This document shows positions 7,902 through 16,968 of a stretch of 64,000 nt of DNA, in pieces. Origin of the DNA: Streptomyces roseicoloratus (GTDB lineage Bacteria > Actinomycetota > Actinomycetes > Streptomycetales > Streptomycetaceae); NCBI RefSeq assembly GCF_004117935.1, contig NZ_SDOY01000112.1, positions 62,001 to 126,000 of the forward strand, in the 5' to 3' direction. Below the pieces are notes generated by a model. The model was not told the DNA's origin. It did no database searches and was given only the letters and a program-made list of their open reading frames with translations. A program made the position numbers and the translations under genes. Within the stretch, counting starts at the first letter, position 1. Each line of letters starts with the position of its first letter.

Positions 7902-8830
7902 GTTCCCGCTCCCTCGACATCGTCGCGGACCACCGTTCCGCCCTCGGCCACCTGGACGTGCTCGAGTCCGAGGCCGTGCACATCATCCGTGAGGTGGCGG
8001 GCGAGTTCGCGCGGCCGGTGATCCTCTTCTCCGGCGGCAAGGACTCGATCGTCATGCTGCACCTGGCGTTGAAGGCCTTCGCACCGGCTCCCGTCCCGTT
8101 CGCCCTGCTGCACGTGGACACCGGGCACAACTTCCCCGAGGTCATCGAGTACCGCGACCGCGTGGTCGCCGAGCACGGGCTGCTCCTGCACGTCGCCTCC
8201 GTGCAGGAGTACATCGACCGCGGGGCCCTCAAGGAGCGCCCGGACGGCACCCGCAACCCGCTCCAGACCGTGCCGCTGACGGAGACGATCCGGCAGGAGA
8301 AGTTCGACGCCGTCTTCGGCGGCGGGCGCCGCGACGAGGAGAAGGCCCGCGCCAAGGAGCGGGTCTTCAGCCTCCGCGACGAGTTCTCGCAGTGGGACCC
8401 CCGCCGCCAGCGTCCGGAACTGTGGCGCCTGTACAACGGCCGCCACGCCCCCGGCGAGCACGTTCGCGTCTTCCCGCTGTCCAACTGGACCGAGCTGGAC
8501 GTGTGGCAGTACATCGCCCGCGAGGGCATCGAGCTCCCGTCGATCTACTACGCCCACCGGCGGCCGGTCTTCCGGCGCGGCGGCATGTGGCTGACGGCCG
8601 GCGCATGGGGCGGCCCCACCGCGGACGAGCAGGTCGAGGACCGTCTGGTGCGGTACCGCACGGTCGGCGACATGTCCTGCACCGGTGCCGTGGACTCCGA
8701 CGCGACCACCATCGGGAAAGTCATCTCCGAGATCGCCGCCTCCCGGCTGACCGAGCGCGGCGCCACCCGCGCCGACGACAAGATGTCCGAGGCCGCGATG
8801 GAAGACCGCAAGCGGGAAGGGTACTTCTAA
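7898..8830 (+). CDS. cysD: sulfate adenylyltransferase subunit 2
   Basis: This 310-residue PP-loop ATP pyrophosphatase family protein has the motif FSGGKDSIV near residues 45-53, followed by HVDTGHNFPEVIEYRD and the GGGRRDEEKARAKER segment typical of CysD. The C-terminal KMSEAAMEDRKREGYF is also a family hallmark. With CysN it makes APS from ATP and sulfate. It is translationally coupled to cysC (ATGA) and to cysN (one-base overlap at 8830). Confidence 0.95.
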   Translation: MSSRSLDIVADHRSALGHLDVLESEAVHIIREVAGEFARPVILFSGGKDSIVMLHLALKAFAPAPVPFALLHVDTGHNFPEVIEYRDRVVAEHGLLLHVASVQEYIDRGALKERPDGTRNPLQTVPLTETIRQEKFDAVFGGGRRDEEKARAKERVFSLRDEFSQWDPRRQRPELWRLYNGRHAPGEHVRVFPLSNWTELDVWQYIAREGIELPSIYYAHRRPVFRRGGMWLTAGAWGGPTADEQVEDRLVRYRTVGDMSCTGAVDSDATTIGKVISEIAASRLTERGATRADDKMSEAAMEDRKREGYF

Positions 8831-10167
8831 TGAGCACGACCACCGAGCAGCTCGCCGGCGCCCCGGCCACCACCCTGCTGCGCTTCGCCACCGCCGGCTC
8901 CGTCGACGACGGCAAGTCCACGCTCGTCGGACGGCTGCTGCACGACTCCAAGTCGGTGCTCGCCGACCAGATGGAGGCCGTGGAACAGGCGTCCCGCGGC
9001 CGCGGCGCCGAGGGCCCGGACCTCGCGCTGCTCACCGACGGCCTGCGGGCCGAGCGCGAGCAGGGCATCACCATCGACGTGGCCTACCGCTACTTCGCCA
9101 CCCCGCGGCGGCGGTTCATCCTCGCCGACACCCCGGGCCACGTGCAGTACACCCGCAACATGGTCACCGGCGCCTCCACGGCCGAGCTGGCGGTCATCCT
9201 GGTCGACGCCCGCAAGGGTGTCGTCGAGCAGACCCGCCGGCACGCCGCCATCGCGGCCCTGCTGCGCGTCCCGCACGTCGTCCTCGCCGTGAACAAGATG
9301 GACCTGGTCGGCTACCAGGAGCCCGTCTTCGCCGCGGTCACCGAGGAGTTCACGGCCTTCGCGACGGAGCTGGGCGTCCCGGAGATCACCGCGATCCCGA
9401 TCTCCGCGCTCGTCGGCGACAACGTCGTGGCGGCCTCCGCCCACATGGACTGGTACGGCGGCCCCACCGTCCTGGAGCACCTGGAAGGGGTGCAGCTGGC
9501 GGACGACGCGACGAGCGGGCCGCCCCGCCTCCCCGTGCAGCTGGTCATCCGGCACGACGGGGAACGCCATTACGCGGGGCAGCTGGTCACCGGCCGCCTG
9601 CGGGTCGGGGACACGGTGACCGTGCAGCCCTCCGGCCGCGTCACCACCGTCACCGCGATCGACGTCCTCGGACGACCGGCCGAGGTCGCGTCCGCGGGGG
9701 CGTCCCTCAGCGTCCGCCTCGCCGACCAGATCGACGTCGGGCGCGGCGACATGATCACCGCCGGCCCGCGAGCCCCCCGTCTCACCAAGGCCGTCGAGGC
9801 GACCGCGTGCCACGTCGCCGACACCCCGCTCACCGTCGGCCGGCGGCTGCTGCTCAAGCACACCACCCGGACCGTCAAGGCGATCGTCGAGGAGATCCCG
9901 TCGCGGCTCACGCTCGACGACCTCTCCCAGCACCCCGAGCCGGGTCAGCTCGTCGCCAACGACATCGGTCACATCAGGGTGCGCACCGCGGAGCCCCTCG
10001 CCCTCGACTCCTACGCCGGCTCGCGGCACACCGGCTCGTTCCTGCTGATCGACCCGGTCGACGGCACGACCCTGGCGGCGTGCATGGCGGGCGAGCCGTT
10101 CGGAGCCAGGACCGCCGAGCCGGGTGCCGCCGAGCCGGGTGCCGCCGACGACGGATGGGACTTCTAG
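8830..10167 (+). CDS. cysN: sulfate adenylyltransferase subunit 1 (GTPase)
   Basis: This 445-residue EF-Tu-like GTPase has G1 GSVDDGKSTL near residues 22-31, a switch region EREQGITIDVAYR, G3 DTPGH and G4 NKMD, followed by beta-barrel domains. GTP hydrolysis drives APS formation by CysD. The protein ends in a short Ala/Gly/Pro repeat (two EPGAA units) and has no fused APS kinase domain, which is supplied separately by cysC. The ATG at 8830 overlaps the cysD stop by one base. It is the last gene of the cluster; GC-rich hairpins follow. Confidence 0.95.
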   Translation: MSTTTEQLAGAPATTLLRFATAGSVDDGKSTLVGRLLHDSKSVLADQMEAVEQASRGRGAEGPDLALLTDGLRAEREQGITIDVAYRYFATPRRRFILADTPGHVQYTRNMVTGASTAELAVILVDARKGVVEQTRRHAAIAALLRVPHVVLAVNKMDLVGYQEPVFAAVTEEFTAFATELGVPEITAIPISALVGDNVVAASAHMDWYGGPTVLEHLEGVQLADDATSGPPRLPVQLVIRHDGERHYAGQLVTGRLRVGDTVTVQPSGRVTTVTAIDVLGRPAEVASAGASLSVRLADQIDVGRGDMITAGPRAPRLTKAVEATACHVADTPLTVGRRLLLKHTTRTVKAIVEEIPSRLTLDDLSQHPEPGQLVANDIGHIRVRTAEPLALDSYAGSRHTGSFLLIDPVDGTTLAACMAGEPFGARTAEPGAAEPGAADDGWDF

Positions 10168-10177
10168 GGCGATCCCG

Positions 10178-10195
10178 CGGCTCCGGCGGGAGCCG
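10178..10195 (+). terminator. hairpin after cysN
   Basis: CGGCTCC (10178-10184) pairs with GGAGCCG (10189-10195) across a 4-nt loop, 10 bp after the cysN stop. A second GC hairpin follows at about 10200-10212. There is no U-tract, as is common in Streptomyces. It probably marks the right end of the cluster transcript. Confidence 0.5.
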
Positions 10196-10291
10196 GCCGC
10201 TCCGGCCGGAGCCGGTCACCGAGGACGTGAAGGCCGGCGCGCGGATAGGGTGGTCGGGCATGGGCGTCAGGGGTCTTCCAGGAGGTTGTGC

Positions 10292-12040
10292 GTGGGGCCG
10301 GAGGCTCCGGCGGTTCGGGTGCCGGTGGGGGAAGGGGCCGGGCGGTGGACGAGCCGGGCCGCTCAGCGGCGCGTCCTGCTGGTGGTCCACAACGTCACCT
10401 CGGCCGGTCGGCTGCTCGACCTGCTCCCGCTGTTCCACGACGACTTCCGCGTCCAGGTGCTGGTCACCTCGACCGGCTCGTCCGCCTTCCAGGGCGGTAT
10501 CCGGGAGCTCTTCCGCGATCTGGAGCTGCCCGAACTGCCGTGGAGCCAGGCGCTCTCCACTCCGCTCGACCTGGCGATCTCGGCGAGCTTCGGGGGCGAA
10601 CTCGAGCTCATTCAGGGCAAGTTGAGCATCCTGTCCCATGGGGTCGGATACACTAAGAAACTGGGCAAGCCGGGAGCCGGGAGCCGGGAGCCGACGTTCG
10701 GGTTGTCGTCGGAGTGGCTGCTGGCCGGCGGGCGGCGCTTCGTCGACGGGCTCGTCCTCTCCCACCCCGAGCAGCTGGAGCGGCTGGCCCGCGTCTGCGC
10801 CGAGGCGACGCCCGCCGCCGTACTCGCCGGCGACCCCTGTTTCGACCGCATGCTCGCCGCGCGCCCGTACCGCGACCGGTTCCGGCGTGCGCTCGGCGTG
10901 CGCCGGGGGCAGCGGCTCGTCGTCCTGAACTCCACCTGGAACCCGGAAGGGCTCTTCGGCAACGGCGGCGGGCAGGACGTCCTGCCCGCGCTGCTTCCGC
11001 GCCTCGCCGCCGAACTGCCCGCTGACGACTACCGCCTGGCAGCCGTGCTCCACCCGAACATCTGGTACGGGCACGGCCCCGGCCAGATCCGCGCCTGGCT
11101 GGACCGGGCCCGGCGCGACGGACTGACGCTCGTCGACCCCGTCCACGAGTGGCGCCAGGCCCTGCTCGCCGCCGACCTCGTCCTCGGGGACTTCGGCGCG
11201 GTCTCGTACTACGCCGCCGCCCTGGGCACCCCCGTGCTCCTGGCCGCCGACGGAGCCGGCGTCCTCGATCCCGAGGCGCCGCTCGCGGAGTTCGTCCGTC
11301 GCGCACCCCGGCTCGAGCCGCGCGCTCCCCTGCTTCCCCAGGTACGGCGCGGCATCGACGCCCACCGCCCCGATCCCGCCCACGCCGGGTTCGTCACCTC
11401 GGAGCCCGGGCGGTCGGCCGCACTCCTGCGTCGGCACTTCTACGCCCTGATGGACCTGCCGGAACCGACCGGACCCGCCGCCCTGGAGCCGCTCCCGCTC
11501 CCTCCGTACCGCCCCGGGAAGGTGACCTCCCCGCTGCACGTGAGGACCCGCGTGGAGGGGACGGACGTCGTGGTCGAGCGGTCCACCGGGCACCCGCCCG
11601 GCGCCGCCGGCGACGCGCACCTCGCCGTGCACGAGGACACGCGCCATCCCGGCGACCTCGACGTGGCGGACCTGATCCTGCGCGACGCGGCCGCGGACGA
11701 CCCCCGGCTGGGCGGCCCCGGCACGTGGACGGCCGAGGTGCTGCGCCTGCACCCGCACTGCTCGACGGCCGCGTACGTGACGGGGCCGCATGCCTGTGTC
11801 GTACGCAGCCGGGGGCGGCGCGGGACGTTCCGGCTGACCGCCGACACGGGCGCGGACGGCGGGGCCGGGGCGGGCGCCGGGGCCCGGGACCGGGCCCCGG
11901 GTGATGCCGACCCGGCCGCCTACGCCTCCGCGTTCCACGTCTGGCTGGCGTACGGCGGCACGGTCCCCGAGCGCGGGATCGTGCTCCGGCTGCACGGTGC
12001 CGGCGGCGTCCATCCGTTCCGGGTGGAGGCGGAGGGGTGA
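10292..12040 (+). CDS. CDP-glycerol glycerophosphotransferase-like protein, function unknown
   Basis: This is a 582-residue cytosolic-looking protein. It begins with a Rossmann-like strand (RRVLLVVHNVTSAGRLLDLLP, residues about 24-44). A second block (ADLVLGDFGAVSYYAAALGTP, about 295-315) resembles the UDP/CDP-binding part of GT-B and CDP-glycerol glycerophosphotransferase proteins. Homologues in Streptomyces are often loosely annotated as translation-factor-like. The GTG at 10292 is chosen because AGGAGG at 10280-10285 lies 6 nt upstream; a GTG at 10288 in another frame is too close. The C-terminal 150 residues are proline- and glycine-rich and unrecognised. It is convergent with the next gene and probably not part of the NRPS cluster. 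Confidence 0.55.
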   Translation: MGPEAPAVRVPVGEGAGRWTSRAAQRRVLLVVHNVTSAGRLLDLLPLFHDDFRVQVLVTSTGSSAFQGGIRELFRDLELPELPWSQALSTPLDLAISASFGGELELIQGKLSILSHGVGYTKKLGKPGAGSREPTFGLSSEWLLAGGRRFVDGLVLSHPEQLERLARVCAEATPAAVLAGDPCFDRMLAARPYRDRFRRALGVRRGQRLVVLNSTWNPEGLFGNGGGQDVLPALLPRLAAELPADDYRLAAVLHPNIWYGHGPGQIRAWLDRARRDGLTLVDPVHEWRQALLAADLVLGDFGAVSYYAAALGTPVLLAADGAGVLDPEAPLAEFVRRAPRLEPRAPLLPQVRRGIDAHRPDPAHAGFVTSEPGRSAALLRRHFYALMDLPEPTGPAALEPLPLPPYRPGKVTSPLHVRTRVEGTDVVVERSTGHPPGAAGDAHLAVHEDTRHPGDLDVADLILRDAAADDPRLGGPGTWTAEVLRLHPHCSTAAYVTGPHACVVRSRGRRGTFRLTADTGADGGAGAGAGARDRAPGDADPAAYASAFHVWLAYGGTVPERGIVLRLHGAGGVHPFRVEAEG

Positions 12041-12071
12041 GCCGGGCCGGCGACCCGGTCCGGCGGCGCGG

Positions 12072-14351
12072 CTACCGGGCGGCCGTACCCGCCTCGCACC
12101 GGCGGCGCAGGCCGGCCAGGTACGCGCGGTGCGGAGCGGCCGAGGCGGGCAGCAGCGTCTCGGCCTCGGCGATCCTCGCCAGGGCCGCCGTGTCGTCGCC
12201 CGCGTCGTGGAGCGTCTCCGCCAGGTCCGTGAGGGCGCGGGCCTGGTTGTACGCCTCCGGCGGTGCTCCGGTGCGGCCCGCGAAGAAGTCCACGGCACGG
12301 TTCAGGCAGTGCGCGGACTCGTCCAGGCGGTCCATCCCGCGCAGGGCCCGTCCGCGGTGGCGCTCGATCAGGGCGAGGGCCCGGGGCAGGTCGGACGCGC
12401 CGTCCTCGTCCGGACCGATCCTCCGGTAGACGGACTCGGCCTCGGCGAACCTCTCGTGCGCCTCCTCGTACGCCCAGCGGTTGAGGCTCAGCAGGCCCAG
12501 CAGTTCCACGGCCGAGGCCTCGCCCCGGAGGTGACCGGCGGCCCGTTCGTACGTGACGGCCGCCCGGGCCGCCCGGTTCGCCCGCTCCCACTGCCCCGTC
12601 TCCCCCAGGCAATGGGCCAGCTGGAAGTGCAGGGCCGCCGCCATCCGCTCGTCCGCGCGGCTCTCCTCGGCCAGCCGTGCCGCGGCCCGCAGCGCCGGAA
12701 GCACCTCGTCCCAGTACCCCGCCTTGAGCTGCAACGGCCACAGCGAACGGGCCAGCCACAGCGCCGTGTCGGTCCGTCCGTGCTCCTCGGCGAGGACGAC
12801 CGCCCGGGCCACGTCGGCGACCTCGGCGGCCAGGACGGCGATGCCGTCGACGGCGGAGGCGGAGGCGGAGGCGGAGGTGGAGGCCGAAGGCGAAGCGGGC
12901 TCGTGCTCCGCCGGCACCTCCGTCCGCCAGCTCTGCGGCAGGGCCGCACGGGCCGCGGGCAGCACCAGCGCGAGCAGCGCACCGAGCATCCGGTCCACGG
13001 CGTCCGCGCAGGCCCCGAGGCCGTACTCGGCGGCGGCGGTCTCGGCCAGCTGCCTCCTGATCTCGGGCCGGAAGCGGTACCGGTGGTCGGGCAGGGCGTC
13101 GAGCAGTCCGACGTCGGCCGCCTCGGCGAGCAGCCGCGCCGCCGTCGCCTCGTGCACCTCGGCCGCGGCCGACGCGATCCCGGCGCCGACGGACGGCCAG
13201 GCGCCGAGCGCCGTGAGCCGGCACAGCCGCAGCGCCTCCGGGCCGAGCCGCAGCGAGGCGAGGTGCGCGGCGGTGCGCACGGGGTGGTCCGCGCCGGCGT
13301 CCGGCCGCGCCCCGGGGCGGGGGGATCCGAGCGGGGGTACGGCGTGTGGTCCGGGCGCCCGTGCCGCTCCCGGCCCTTCGCCGTCGCCGTGGGTCAGCAG
13401 CCGCGCCTCCGCGTGGAGGGCGAAGGCGTTGCCCCGGCAGCGTTCGAGCAGCCCGGGCAGCCGGGCCTTGACCCGCGCCGCGTGCTCGGGCCCGGCCACC
13501 TTCCGTACGAGCTGCTTCGCGTGCCGGTCGGACAGCGGCGGTACGGCGACGCGCTCGGCCTCCAGCAGCAGCGGCGGTCCGGACACGACCACGACCAGCA
13601 GCACGTCGGGCGTCGCCGGCACGAGGGCGCGGACCTGCGCCGGCGAGGTGGTGTGGTCGATCACCACGAGCACCTTCCGCTCCGCGGTGAGCTGCCGGTA
13701 CAGCCGCTCGCGGCCCGCCTCGGTCGCCGGGATCAGGTCCGGGTCCACGTCCATCTCGCGCAGCAGGCGCAGCAGGACGCCCGCGGGCTCCGGCCCGTTC
13801 TCCCCCGACGCGGCGCGCAGGTCGACGTAGTACTGCCCGTCGGGGAACCGGTCGCGCGTCTCCGCCGCCAGCCGCAGCGCCACCGACGTGGAGCCGCTGC
13901 CCGCGGGTCCCGACAGCAGGACGACCCGGGGCCGGCCCTCCCACGGGCGGTGCGCCTCCCGTACCAGCTGCTTGAGCACCTTCTCCTGGTTGGTGAACGC
14001 CCACGGGGCCGGTGGCATCGCGCCCTGGGACGGTTCGACGGCCCCGCTCGGCACGCCCGGCAGGCCGGTGACGCCCCGTCCGCCGGAGCCTCCGGACCCG
14101 CCGGTCCCGCCCTCCAGCATCAGCGCCCATTCGCCGGCCCGCCGCGGGTCACGGCCGAGCCGCGCGTGTACGCGTTCCGCCAGCGCGCGCCTCTCCTCCG
14201 CGCCGGCCGGCAACGGGGTCTCACGGCCGAGGGTCCGCCGCACCAGGGCGCCCGCGGACAGGGTCAGGTTCTTGCCGATCTCTCCGGCGGCGCCGTTTCC
14301 CACCCCGAGCAGGAACGTGGTCAGCGCACTGAGCGCCACGACCTCCAGCAT
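12072..14351 (-). CDS. NB-ARC/TPR (STAND-like) protein with degenerate Walker A
   Basis: This 759-residue protein has a hydrophobic N-terminus (about 1-25), a nucleotide-binding region, and a C-terminal half rich in 34-40-residue helical repeats of TPR type (about 500-759), as in AfsR-like STAND regulators. The P-loop reads GPAGSGSTS (about residues 147-155), with Ser where the nucleotide-binding Lys belongs. The Walker B strand reads VLVVIDHTTS, with a single Asp. The usual SARP DNA-binding head is absent. It may be a scaffold or sensor rather than an ATPase switch. A low-complexity Ser/Ala stretch lies before the TPRs (about 488-500). Confidence 0.7.
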   Translation of the reverse strand: MLEVVALSALTTFLLGVGNGAAGEIGKNLTLSAGALVRRTLGRETPLPAGAEERRALAERVHARLGRDPRRAGEWALMLEGGTGGSGGSGGRGVTGLPGVPSGAVEPSQGAMPPAPWAFTNQEKVLKQLVREAHRPWEGRPRVVLLSGPAGSGSTSVALRLAAETRDRFPDGQYYVDLRAASGENGPEPAGVLLRLLREMDVDPDLIPATEAGRERLYRQLTAERKVLVVIDHTTSPAQVRALVPATPDVLLVVVVSGPPLLLEAERVAVPPLSDRHAKQLVRKVAGPEHAARVKARLPGLLERCRGNAFALHAEARLLTHGDGEGPGAARAPGPHAVPPLGSPRPGARPDAGADHPVRTAAHLASLRLGPEALRLCRLTALGAWPSVGAGIASAAAEVHEATAARLLAEAADVGLLDALPDHRYRFRPEIRRQLAETAAAEYGLGACADAVDRMLGALLALVLPAARAALPQSWRTEVPAEHEPASPSASTSASASASAVDGIAVLAAEVADVARAVVLAEEHGRTDTALWLARSLWPLQLKAGYWDEVLPALRAAARLAEESRADERMAAALHFQLAHCLGETGQWERANRAARAAVTYERAAGHLRGEASAVELLGLLSLNRWAYEEAHERFAEAESVYRRIGPDEDGASDLPRALALIERHRGRALRGMDRLDESAHCLNRAVDFFAGRTGAPPEAYNQARALTDLAETLHDAGDDTAALARIAEAETLLPASAAPHRAYLAGLRRRCEAGTAAR

Positions 14352-14573
14352 GTCGGCCCCTCCCCCTGGTCGCCGGCCCGGATCCGGATGCCCGGTGCCC
14401 GATGCCGATCCTGCCGGACCCCGGCGCGCCGCGCCTGCGGATCACGGTATCGCCCGGGCCTCGTAACTCGCCTGTGCGAAGGGGTACATGTGACGTCGGG
14501 ATGTCGTCCTTCCGGGCCGGGACGCACGGGGTCCGGCGCGCCGGGGCGACCGCCGCCCACGGACCCGAATGTG

Positions 14574-15956
14574 TCACCTCGCGGGCCAGTGCGGGTGCAG
14601 CACGTCGATGCGGAAGTCGTGCGTGTGCCTCCGGCCGGTGCCCGCCAGGTGGGGGTGGCCGTCCGGCAGTTCGGGATGGGCGTGCCGCAGCTCCGCGGGG
14701 TCCGTCCTCGGCCACAGGCGTGCGGCGGCGACGGACGCGGCGAGCGCGAGCGCCGTGAGCGCGCCCGCCGCGACGGCCGGGCCCGCGCGGGCGGCGAGCC
14801 AGCCCGCCAGTGGGTAGGTCACGAGCCAGCAGGCGTGGGTGAGGGAGAAGCGGGCGGCGAAGGCGGCGGGAAGGTCGGGCGTTCCGGCCGACCTCCGTAC
14901 GAGCCGTCCGCCCGGGGTGAGGACCGCCGAGGTCGCCGCGCCGATGAGCAGCCAGGCCGCGAGGAGCGCCGCCCAGGCCCAGGTGCCGCCCGCACCCGGC
15001 CCCGCCGCGGTGCCGTGCCCCGCCGTTCCGCGTGCCGCTCCCGGTGCCGCCGCCGTCCCCGCCGCGAGGGCGCCGAGCACCGCCGTCGTCACGAAGGCGG
15101 CCGGCAGCATGAGCGTGCGGTCGCCGACGCGGTCCAGGACCCGGGGCAGCAGCAGGGCCACGGTCAGGGAACCGGCACCGTACGCGCCGAGGGCGAGCGC
15201 CACGTCACCGGCGGAGCGGCCGAGGGTGTCGCGGACGAGGACGACGGTGTCGACCAGGACCATCGACCCGGCCGCCGCGACCACGAGGTCCAGGGCGAGC
15301 AGGGCCCGGAGGCGTGGGGTGGCGAGGAAGAGGCGCGTCCCGAAGGCCGCCCTGGCGTACGGGCCGCCGGTGCGCTCGACCGGCCGGGGCCCGGGCAGGA
15401 GCACGGAGACGACGAGGGCGCCGGACGCGGCGAAGCCCGCGGCGGTGCCGGCGAACAGCCACGCGTACGGGACGAGGGTGAGCAGAGCGGCGGCGAGGGC
15501 GGGGCTGACGAGGCTCTCCAGGTCGTAGGCGAGGCGGGAGAGGGAGAGCGCTCGGGTGTAGTCGCGCTCGGCGGGGAGGACTTCGGGGATGGTCGCCTGG
15601 AAGGTGGGCGTGAACGCGGCGGACGCGGTCTGCAGCAGGAAGATCAGCACGTACACCTGCCACACCTGTGTGACGAACGGCAGGGCGGGCGCGACGACCG
15701 CGCGGCTCGCGTCCATGGTCACCAGCAGGGCCCGGCGGGGGACGCGGTCGGCGAAGGCGCCGATCAGCGGGGCCACGCCCACGTAGGCGACCATCTTGAT
15801 CGCCAGGGCGGTGCCGAGGACCGCGGAGGCGTCCTCGCCGGCGATGTCGTAGGCGAGCAGGCCGAGGGCCACGGTCGCGAGGCCGGTGCCGACGAGCGCG
15901 ACGGCCTGGGCGGCGAACAGACGGCGGTACGTGCGGTTCCGCAGGACGGACAGCAT
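14574..15956 (-). CDS. MFS transporter (MFS_3 / enterobactin-exporter-like)
   Basis: This 460-residue protein has about 12 hydrophobic helices and the GAFADRVPRRALL loop signature near residues 67-80. The N-terminal MLSVLRNRTYRRLFAAQAV is typical of actinobacterial MFS_3 efflux proteins. The ATG at 15956 follows GAGGGATG; longer in-frame extensions lack transport sequence. A Gly/Ala-rich cytoplasmic loop lies around residue 300. The substrate is unknown. Homologues are often regulated by ArsR-type repressors, and one is encoded at 17712-18074, though separated by thyA-folA. Confidence 0.8.
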   Translation of the reverse strand: MLSVLRNRTYRRLFAAQAVALVGTGLATVALGLLAYDIAGEDASAVLGTALAIKMVAYVGVAPLIGAFADRVPRRALLVTMDASRAVVAPALPFVTQVWQVYVLIFLLQTASAAFTPTFQATIPEVLPAERDYTRALSLSRLAYDLESLVSPALAAALLTLVPYAWLFAGTAAGFAASGALVVSVLLPGPRPVERTGGPYARAAFGTRLFLATPRLRALLALDLVVAAAGSMVLVDTVVLVRDTLGRSAGDVALALGAYGAGSLTVALLLPRVLDRVGDRTLMLPAAFVTTAVLGALAAGTAAAPGAARGTAGHGTAAGPGAGGTWAWAALLAAWLLIGAATSAVLTPGGRLVRRSAGTPDLPAAFAARFSLTHACWLVTYPLAGWLAARAGPAVAAGALTALALAASVAAARLWPRTDPAELRHAHPELPDGHPHLAGTGRRHTHDFRIDVLHPHWPAR

Positions 15957-16024
15957 GCGGCATCCCTCGTCCCTCGGTCGGCTGCGGGCACACCTCACGA
16001 CTCCTCCGCCACCGTAGCCGACGT

Positions 16025-16041
16025 GTGCATGATTGCGCATG
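16025..16041. promoter_or_regulatory. repeat element in the MFS/thyA divergent promoter
   Basis: GTGCATG (16025-16031) and GCGCATG (16035-16041) form a 7-bp near-direct repeat around ATT. Because CATG is self-complementary, it also reads as a dyad. On the minus strand it overlaps a possible -10 for the MFS gene, so a repressor site is plausible. No other support. Confidence 0.3.
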
Positions 16042-16170
16042 TGTTGACGTATTCGGCAAGCAGGCGCCGACGTGACGGGAGGGGCCGCAGGGATCGGCGG
16101 GGCTTGGGGGTCGGGCGCGTCCGGAGAGGCAGGCGGGAGCGAGTGAGAGCGGGCATTAGACTCGGGCAAC

Positions 16171-16968
16171 GTGGCGGACACCCAGTACGAAGATCTGTTG
16201 AGGCACGTGCTCACTTCCGGGACGGCCAAGGCCGACCGGACGGGGACGGGCACCCGAAGCGTGTTCGGGCACCAGCTGCGCTACGACCTCTCCCAGGGGT
16301 TTCCGCTGGTCACGACCAAGAAGGTGCACCTCAAGTCGATCGTCGTCGAACTGCTGTGGTTCCTGCGCGGCGACTCCAACGTCGGCTGGCTGCACGAGCA
16401 CGGCGTCACCATCTGGGACGAGTGGGCCGACGAGAAGGGCGACCTCGGGCCGGTCTACGGCGTGCAGTGGCGGTCCTGGCCCGCGCCCGACGGCCGGCAC
16501 ATCGACCAGATCGGCGAGATCCTCGACACCCTGCGCCGCGACCCCGACTCGCGCCGGATGATCGTCTCCGCCTGGAACGTCGCCGAGCTCGACCGCATGG
16601 CGCTCGCGCCCTGCCACGCGCTGTTCCAGTTCTACGTCGCCGACGGCAGGCTCTCCTGCCAGCTGTACCAGCGGAGCGCCGACCTGTTCCTCGGCGTGCC
16701 GTTCAACATCGCGAGCTACGCCCTGCTGACCCACATGGTGGCGCAGCAGGCCGGGCTCGAGCCGGGTGACTTCATCTGGACCGGCGGCGACTGCCACATC
16801 TACGACAACCACGTCGAGCAGGTGGAGGAGCAGCTCTCGCGCACGCCGTACGCGTTCCCCGAGCTGAAGCTGCACGCCGCGGACTCGCTCTTCACGTACG
16901 AGCGCTCCGACGTGGAGGTGCTGAACTACCGGCACCACCCGGCGATCAAGGCCCCGGTCGCGATCTGA
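16171..16968 (+). CDS. thyA: thymidylate synthase (ThyA type)
   Basis: This 265-residue classical thymidylate synthase has the catalytic Cys in [11 protein letters not shown] (about residue 148), the substrate-binding [17 protein letters not shown] and the HIYDNHVEQ segment. It converts dUMP to dTMP using methylene-tetrahydrofolate and yields dihydrofolate. The start is GTG at 16171. The stop overlaps the dihydrofolate reductase start by one base (16968), a classical thyA-folA pair that recycles the folate. Many Streptomyces rely on ThyX; whether ThyX also exists here cannot be seen. Confidence 0.97.
   Translation: MADTQYEDLLRHVLTSGTAKADRTGTGTRSVFGHQLRYDLSQGFPLVTTKKVHLKSIVVELLWFLRGDSNVGWLHEHGVTIWDEWADEKGDLGPVYGVQWRSWPAPDGRHIDQIGEILDTLRRDPDSRRMIVSAWNVAELDRMALAPCHALFQFYVADGRLSCQLYQRSADLFLGVPFNIASYALLTHMVAQQAGLEPGDFIWTGGDCHIYDNHVEQVEEQLSRTPYAFPELKLHAADSLFTYERSDVEVLNYRHHPAIKAPVAI

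Noticed and set aside
11901..16769. 1622-codon rightward open frame
   Set aside because: It overlaps the NB-ARC/TPR and MFS genes on the other strand and thyA in another frame; composition is Arg/Gly/Pro-rich without motifs.
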